IMG/VR virus record: IMGVR_UViG_3300048013_000018
Location: 1-22,865 of that record
Origin: a virus
Strand: one strand, 5' to 3'
DNA: 22,865 nt
The notes beneath the pieces are model-generated. The model was not told the origin of the DNA. It worked only from the letters and a program-made list of their open reading frames with translations, and made no database searches. Positions 22,007-22,865 of the stretch are shown here, one piece after another (positions within the stretch are counted from its first letter, which is position 1; each line of letters starts with the position of its first letter). The translations under genes and the position numbers were made by a program.

Positions 22007-22865
22007 TTATGAATTAACCATGCCGTACATAGTGATTGTTCCTGATGCTATGTTACCACTTGTAAAACTAAATTGTGCTGCGTTTACGACTGTGGCAGCT
22101 TTAGTTTTTCCATTACCATACTGCGTAGAATAGTTTTCAAGTGTACCGTTTTGAATAGTAATAACACCATTATTATAAACATATGTCGGTGCATTTAAAT
22201 GAGGCCCATTTATATGTATCTCTCCAACCAGACCTTCACCTGCTGCACTGCCCATACCACTGTAGCCAAATGATATGTACGTGCTGTCGCCAGCACTTAC
22301 TGCGGCAGTACCACCAAGAAGGTAACTGTCACTAGCTGATAAATAATTACTCCCACCATCTACAGATAATCTTAGTCTAAGCCATTGACCGTCTGTAGCA
22401 GGTAAAAGATTAGCAATCATAAAAACATAATTATCATATTTGCTACTGTCAAAACCTGTAAAAGAAAGGGTGGCTGAACTACTAGCATCACTAGTAGCAA
22501 TAAACTCCATACCTCCACCAACTTTAGTGCCAATATAAGTTGCAAGCCTAGACATTGTGGCTTTACGATTAGTGCCACCTGCGCCGTCATCCACAACCAT
22601 CAAGTCTGCATCAACTAAGGCTGCACCAATGTCTGTGCCACCGTCTATGTCTAGGTCAACCAAAGGTATTGAACCATCTGGGACAATTAGACTATTTGCA
22701 GTAACACTACCACTAACTGTTACGTTACTACTAAACGTACCACCAGATGCCTTACTTACTGTATCACTTGTTTCAAAGCTACCGTGGGACACAATAACAA
22801 TTTGATCACCTTCAGTAGCACCTGTTTCTAGTGTAACAGTAGAACCATTCGTGGCAGTGTAATCT
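22007..22865 (-). CDS. Tail-fibre protein, N-terminus outside the window
   Basis: The - frame stays open to the window end, so this gene is cut at its 5' side. The GTG at 22792 is not the start: the upstream frame reads DYTATNGSTVTLETGATEG and aligns with FTATNGSDVVLASGATAND of the next fibre gene. The visible 286 residues contain this motif, the DLDIDGGTDIG and GGTNRKATMSRLATY block, and then a beta-rich C-terminal domain with LSFTGFDSSKYDNYVFMIANLLP, LRLRLSVDGGSNYLS and a Gly/Asn-rich end. Such a C-terminal jelly-roll-like domain is common in marine phage fibres and may bind a receptor. It is the first of two adjacent fibre genes. Confidence 0.75.
   Translation of the reverse strand, partial: DYTATNGSTVTLETGATEGDQIVIVSHGSFETSDTVSKASGGTFSSNVTVSGSVTANSLIVPDGSIPLVDLDIDGGTDIGAALVDADLMVVDDGAGGTNRKATMSRLATYIGTKVGGGMEFIATSDASSSATLSFTGFDSSKYDNYVFMIANLLPATDGQWLRLRLSVDGGSNYLSASDSYLLGGTAAVSAGDSTYISFGYSGMGSAAGEGLVGEIHINGPHLNAPTYVYNNGVITIQNGTLENYSTQYGNGKTKAATVVNAAQFSFTSGNIASGTITMYGMVNS
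22523..22657 (-). repeat. Shared fibre block, copy in the truncated fibre
   Basis: Second copy of the 45-residue block; the only amino-acid change is Met to Ile before GTK. Codons differ at most positions where the code allows. Confidence 0.9.

Noticed and set aside
22007-22792. Start of the first fibre gene at the GTG at 22792
   Set aside because: The frame stays open to the window edge and the upstream translation aligns with the N-terminal region of the neighbouring fibre, so the gene is cut by the window.

Overview
The window is a piece of a tailed-phage genome, most likely a podovirus of marine Alphaproteobacteria. The evidence is a T7-like gene set (family-A DNA polymerase, T7 gp3-type endonuclease I, internal virion proteins, virion lysozyme) joined to genes typical of marine phages: flavin-dependent thymidylate synthase, a B12-dependent ribonucleotide reductase, a MazG-like pyrophosphohydrolase and a DUF3310 protein. 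A DnaJ-like zinc module sits inside the DNA polymerase. As I recall it, this is a hallmark of phages like Puniceispirillum phage HMO-2011; the B12-dependent reductase also recalls the roseophage SIO1/cobavirus group. Host and family are inferences. I see no tRNA, CRISPR array, insertion sequence or host operon.

Left arm (1-10114, + strand): DNA replication and nucleotide supply. The order is thyX (5' end outside the window), DnaB-like helicase, DNA polymerase, a putative ssDNA-binding protein with an SSB-like EEIPF tail, a Cas4/RecB-like Fe-S nuclease, endonuclease I, several small proteins including DUF3310 and MazG-like, class II ribonucleotide reductase, an endonuclease VII-like HNH protein and two small genes. 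Most genes touch or overlap (ATGA, TGATG). A strong sigma70-like promoter (TTGACA-N17-TATAAC) lies before the SSB-like gene, and a second sits before the last small gene.

Junction (about 9807-10171): the two arms converge here. The last + gene encodes a 67-residue helical protein with a tentative resemblance to the Acb2 family of cyclic-nucleotide sponges. It has its own promoter, an inverted repeat over that promoter and an (AC)8 tract in its leader. Right after its stop codon lies a perfect 16-bp TGTTTCACGTGAAACA, the canonical bacterial ParB-binding parS sequence, followed by a strong rho-independent terminator. A host-type parS in a phage with no parA/parB in view is the most striking observation in the window.

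Right arm (10172-22865, - strand): virion and probable lysis genes. In transcription order these are two tail-fibre proteins (the first cut by the window end; the second with a seven-repeat, probably seven-bladed propeller), a small tail-associated protein, three small membrane or exported proteins, a 696-residue protein with a continuous 11-residue repeat, a virion-associated lysozyme, two proteins of unknown function and a 1215-residue probable ejection protein. Endonuclease I and the Fe-S nuclease could recycle host DNA; the reductase, ThyX and MazG-like protein would adjust the nucleotide pool; the helicase, polymerase and SSB-like protein replicate the genome.
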